A stretch of 8,348 bases of DNA from Clostridiales bacterium UBA1758 (GTDB lineage Bacteria; Bacillota; Clostridia; Oscillospirales; UBA1758), in contig DCHG01000016.1 in assembly GCA_002315595.1 (NCBI GenBank), positions 8,149 to 16,496 on the forward strand. The letters run 5' to 3'. Both the position numbers and the translations under genes were made by a program. Shown here piece after piece: positions 6,494 through 8,348 of the stretch; the stretch's first letter is position 1; the number at the start of each line of letters is the position of its first letter. The notes below the pieces were generated by a model. That model made no database searches, was not told where the DNA came from, and worked only from the letters and a program-made list of their open reading frames with translations.

Positions 6494-8143
6494 TTATTTC
6501 TTTTTATTGAAGGAGTCCTTCAACGAAACGGTGCGATTGAAGACCGGATGACCGGGTTTCGAATACTTGCTATCCGGGACGAAATAGCCCGTGCGCAGGA
6601 ACTGGTACGCGCCTGTGGCATTCGCCATCTCCGGTTCAAGTTTGGCATTCGTGATGATTTCAAGCGAAGTGTCGGAGAGTTCGGTGATGAAATCTTCCGC
6701 AGTGCCGGGGTTTTCGGCGGAGAACAGATTGTCGTACAGACGGACCTCCGCGTCAACGGCGGTCGACGCATCCACCCAGTGGATCGTGCCCTTGACCTTG
6801 CGTCCGTCGAGGGTGCCGCCTCCACGGGATTCGGGATCGTAGTCGGCGTGAACGGCGACGATATTGCCGTTTTCGTCCTTATCGCAACCCTTGCAGGTGA
6901 CATAGTACGCGTGCTTCAAGCGGACTTCGTTGCCCGGGAACAGGCGGAAGTAGCCCTTGACCGGCTCCTCCATAAAGTCCTCGGCTTCGATCCACAGTTC
7001 CTTCGAGAACGAGATCTCCCTCTTTTTCTCGCCCGCAACATCGCAGTCGGCTTCGAATTTTTCAACCTGACCGTCCGGGTAATTGTCGATGATGAGTTTG
7101 ACCGGGTGCAGGACTGCCATCGTACGTTCGGCGGTTTCGTTAAGTTCTTCCCGGATGCAGTGTTCAAGATAAGTCCAGTCGACAATGCTCAAAGTCTTGG
7201 AAATGCCGACAGAAACGAGGAATTTACGGATCGACGACGGCGTATAGCCACGACGGCGCAGACCGCAAAGGGTGGGCATACGCGGATCGTCCCAACCATC
7301 GACGTATTTTTCTTCGACCAGGCGACGCAGATAACGCTTGCTCATTACGGTATGGGTGATGTTCAGGCGGGAAAATTCGATCTGACGCGGAGGATTTTCA
7401 AATCCCGCGTTTTTGACCACCCAGTCGTAAAGCGGACGGTGATCTTCGTATTCAAGCGAACACAGCGAGTGTGTCACGCCCTCGATCGCGTCCTGGATCG
7501 GGTGAGCGAAGTCGTACATCGGATAGATGCACCACTTGTCGCCGAGGTGGTGGTGTTTCATGTGAATGATGCGGTACATCGCCGGATCGCGCATATTCAT
7601 ATTCGGCGAAGCCATGTCGATCTTTGCGCGAAGCGTGCGGGAACCGTCCGGGAATTCGCCGTTTTTCATGCGTTCAAAGAGGTCGAGGTTTTCTTCGACG
7701 GAACGGTCGCGCCACGGGCTGTTTTTACCCGGCTCGGTCAGTGTACCACGGTATTCGCGCATTTGATCCTTGTCGAGGTCGCAGACATATGCCTTTCCCT
7801 CACGGATGAATTTCAGCGCGATTTCATAGCAGGTGTCAAAGTAGTCCGATCCGTAGAAAACATTGTCCCACTTGAAGCCCATCCACGCAATATCTTCCTT
7901 GATCGCGTCGACGAATTCTTCGTCTTCCTTGGTCGGATTGGTGTCGTCAAAGCGCAGATTGCATTTTCCGCCGAAGCGTTCCGCAGTGGAAAAGTCGATA
8001 AAAAGCGCCTTGGTATGACCGATATGCAGATAGCCGTTAGGTTCCGGCGGAAAGCGCGTTTGAATGTTTTTCGCCTTGCCGGCGGCAATGTCTTCTTCAA
8101 TGAAGTCCCATATAAAATTGCTGTTTTTGATATTCTCGTCCAT
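6494..8143 (-). CDS. glnS: glutaminyl-tRNA synthetase (class I)
   Basis: This 549-residue enzyme charges tRNA-Gln directly with glutamine, avoiding the Glu-tRNA-Gln amidotransferase route. The catalytic signatures are RFPPEPNGYLHIGH at 30-43 and VMSKR at 266-270; the PPEPNGYLHIGH form separates GlnRS from GluRS, which has APSPTG. The catalytic domain runs to about 270, and the C-terminal 210 or so residues form the beta-barrel anticodon-binding region with the usual PVKGYFRLFPGNEVRLKHAY and GTIHWV segments. Length is close to E. coli GlnRS (about 554). GlnRS is patchy in Firmicutes and was spread by lateral transfer in the family's history, but base use here resembles the neighbours. The ATG at 8143 has AGGAG (8155-8151) at 7 bases. 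It is first in an operon with gltX and has its own promoter. Confidence 0.97.
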   Translation of the reverse strand: MDENIKNSNFIWDFIEEDIAAGKAKNIQTRFPPEPNGYLHIGHTKALFIDFSTAERFGGKCNLRFDDTNPTKEDEEFVDAIKEDIAWMGFKWDNVFYGSDYFDTCYEIALKFIREGKAYVCDLDKDQMREYRGTLTEPGKNSPWRDRSVEENLDLFERMKNGEFPDGSRTLRAKIDMASPNMNMRDPAMYRIIHMKHHHLGDKWCIYPMYDFAHPIQDAIEGVTHSLCSLEYEDHRPLYDWVVKNAGFENPPRQIEFSRLNITHTVMSKRYLRRLVEEKYVDGWDDPRMPTLCGLRRRGYTPSSIRKFLVSVGISKTLSIVDWTYLEHCIREELNETAERTMAVLHPVKLIIDNYPDGQVEKFEADCDVAGEKKREISFSKELWIEAEDFMEEPVKGYFRLFPGNEVRLKHAYYVTCKGCDKDENGNIVAVHADYDPESRGGGTLDGRKVKGTIHWVDASTAVDAEVRLYDNLFSAENPGTAEDFITELSDTSLEIITNAKLEPEMANATGAYQFLRTGYFVPDSKYSKPGHPVFNRTVSLKDSFNKKK

Positions 8144-8172
8144 AATCTATCTCCTGAAACACATATATAATT

Positions 8173-8201
8173 ATTATAATCCTTTCTTTGCGATAATACA
8201 A
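8173..8201 (-). promoter_or_regulatory. sigma-A-type promoter of glnS-gltX
   Basis: On the minus strand, TTGTAT (8201-8196), a 17-base spacer and a perfect TATAAT (8178-8173) form a clear promoter. The start should fall near 8166, only about 22 bases before the glnS ATG. This short leader leaves no room for a T-box, the usual control of aminoacyl-tRNA synthetase genes in Firmicutes. Confidence 0.8.
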
Positions 8202-8224
8202 TGTTTTTTTCTGATTTTACGGAA

Positions 8225-8343
8225 GGAAAAGTTGAGTCACCTTTTCCGCCGCCCCCGTAGGGGACGATCCGTGATCGTCCCGGGCGTAACCTTCCCCTTA
8301 AATAAGGGGAAGGTGGCATTTTCGAAGAAAATGACGGATGAGG
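8225..8343 (+). repeat. four-hairpin array containing repeat copy B
   Basis: Four hairpins follow one another. H1: GGAAAAG (8225-8231) with CTTTTCC (8241-8247), 7 bp. H2: GGGACGATC (8261-8269) with GATCGTCCC (8273-8281), 9 bp around CGT, extended past a 6-base bulge by CGCCC (8250-8254) with GGGCG (8282-8286). H3: 8289-8299 with 8304-8314, 11 bp around AAAT, equivalent to the stem of copy A. H4: CATTTTC (8317-8323) with GAAAATG (8327-8333) around GAA. The stretch ends in CGGATGA, also found in copy A. No reading frame with a ribosome site covers it. It lies upstream of the glnS promoter, and H3 has no T tract on its right, so it is unlikely to terminate in the plus direction. The layout resembles dispersed intergenic repeats I associate with gut Clostridia genomes; that link is from memory. 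Confidence 0.7.
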
Positions 8344-8348
8344 TTATG

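Noticed and set aside
8144..8166. Possible T-box or other riboswitch before glnS
   Set aside because: The promoter at 8173-8201 leaves only about 22 leader bases, and no T-box signature is visible. The hairpins at 8225-8343 lie upstream of the promoter, outside this transcript.
6548..8170. A 540-codon open frame on the plus strand covering nearly all of glnS
   Set aside because: It is aligned codon-for-codon with glnS, so it stays open simply because glnS avoids TTA, CTA and TCA codons. Its product has no recognisable motif, whereas glnS has all GlnRS signatures and a proper promoter and ribosome site.
8225..8343. CRISPR-like repeat array
   Set aside because: The hairpins differ in sequence from one another. 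There is no direct repeat with regular spacers and no cas gene nearby.

Overview
The window carries five protein genes (one cut by the left edge) and looks like chromosomal housekeeping DNA of a Gram-positive, low-to-mid GC bacterium of class Clostridia, probably a gut-type lineage near Oscillospiraceae/Christensenellales. The grounds are strong AGGAGG-type ribosome sites, sigma-A promoters, a PcrA-type helicase with a C-terminal Tudor-like domain, a GlnRS, and a small two-helix membrane protein of a type I associate with Clostridia. The lineage is inferred from gene content; no 16S or other marker gene is present.

Left block (1-1000, minus strand): a small membrane protein of unknown function is followed, with a 4-base ATGA overlap, by the N-terminal half of an NAD(P)HX epimerase (nnrE, YjeF_N), which runs off the left edge. 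Positions 997-1200 are a divergent promoter region. From it hom (homoserine dehydrogenase) and pcrA (UvrD/PcrA helicase) are read rightward as a TGATG-overlapping pair. pcrA ends at a strong intrinsic terminator.

Right block (4951-8200, minus strand): glnS (glutaminyl-tRNA synthetase) and gltX (glutamyl-tRNA synthetase) form a two-gene operon with a 20-base gap. It is driven by a clear promoter at 8173-8201 and closed by a bidirectional terminator at 4951-4983. The pcrA and glnS-gltX units are convergent. The glnS leader is too short for a T-box.

The most interesting non-coding signal is a hairpin-bearing repeat present twice, in the same orientation. One copy (4842-4897) forms the pcrA terminator. 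The other (8289-8343) is the right end of a four-hairpin array (8225-8343) upstream of the glnS promoter. The two copies align without gaps over 56 bases, and their 12-bp stem shows two paired base changes, so the fold seems to be conserved. I saw no defence system, mobile gene, CRISPR array, tRNA or rRNA, and no clear sign of a novel protein system.
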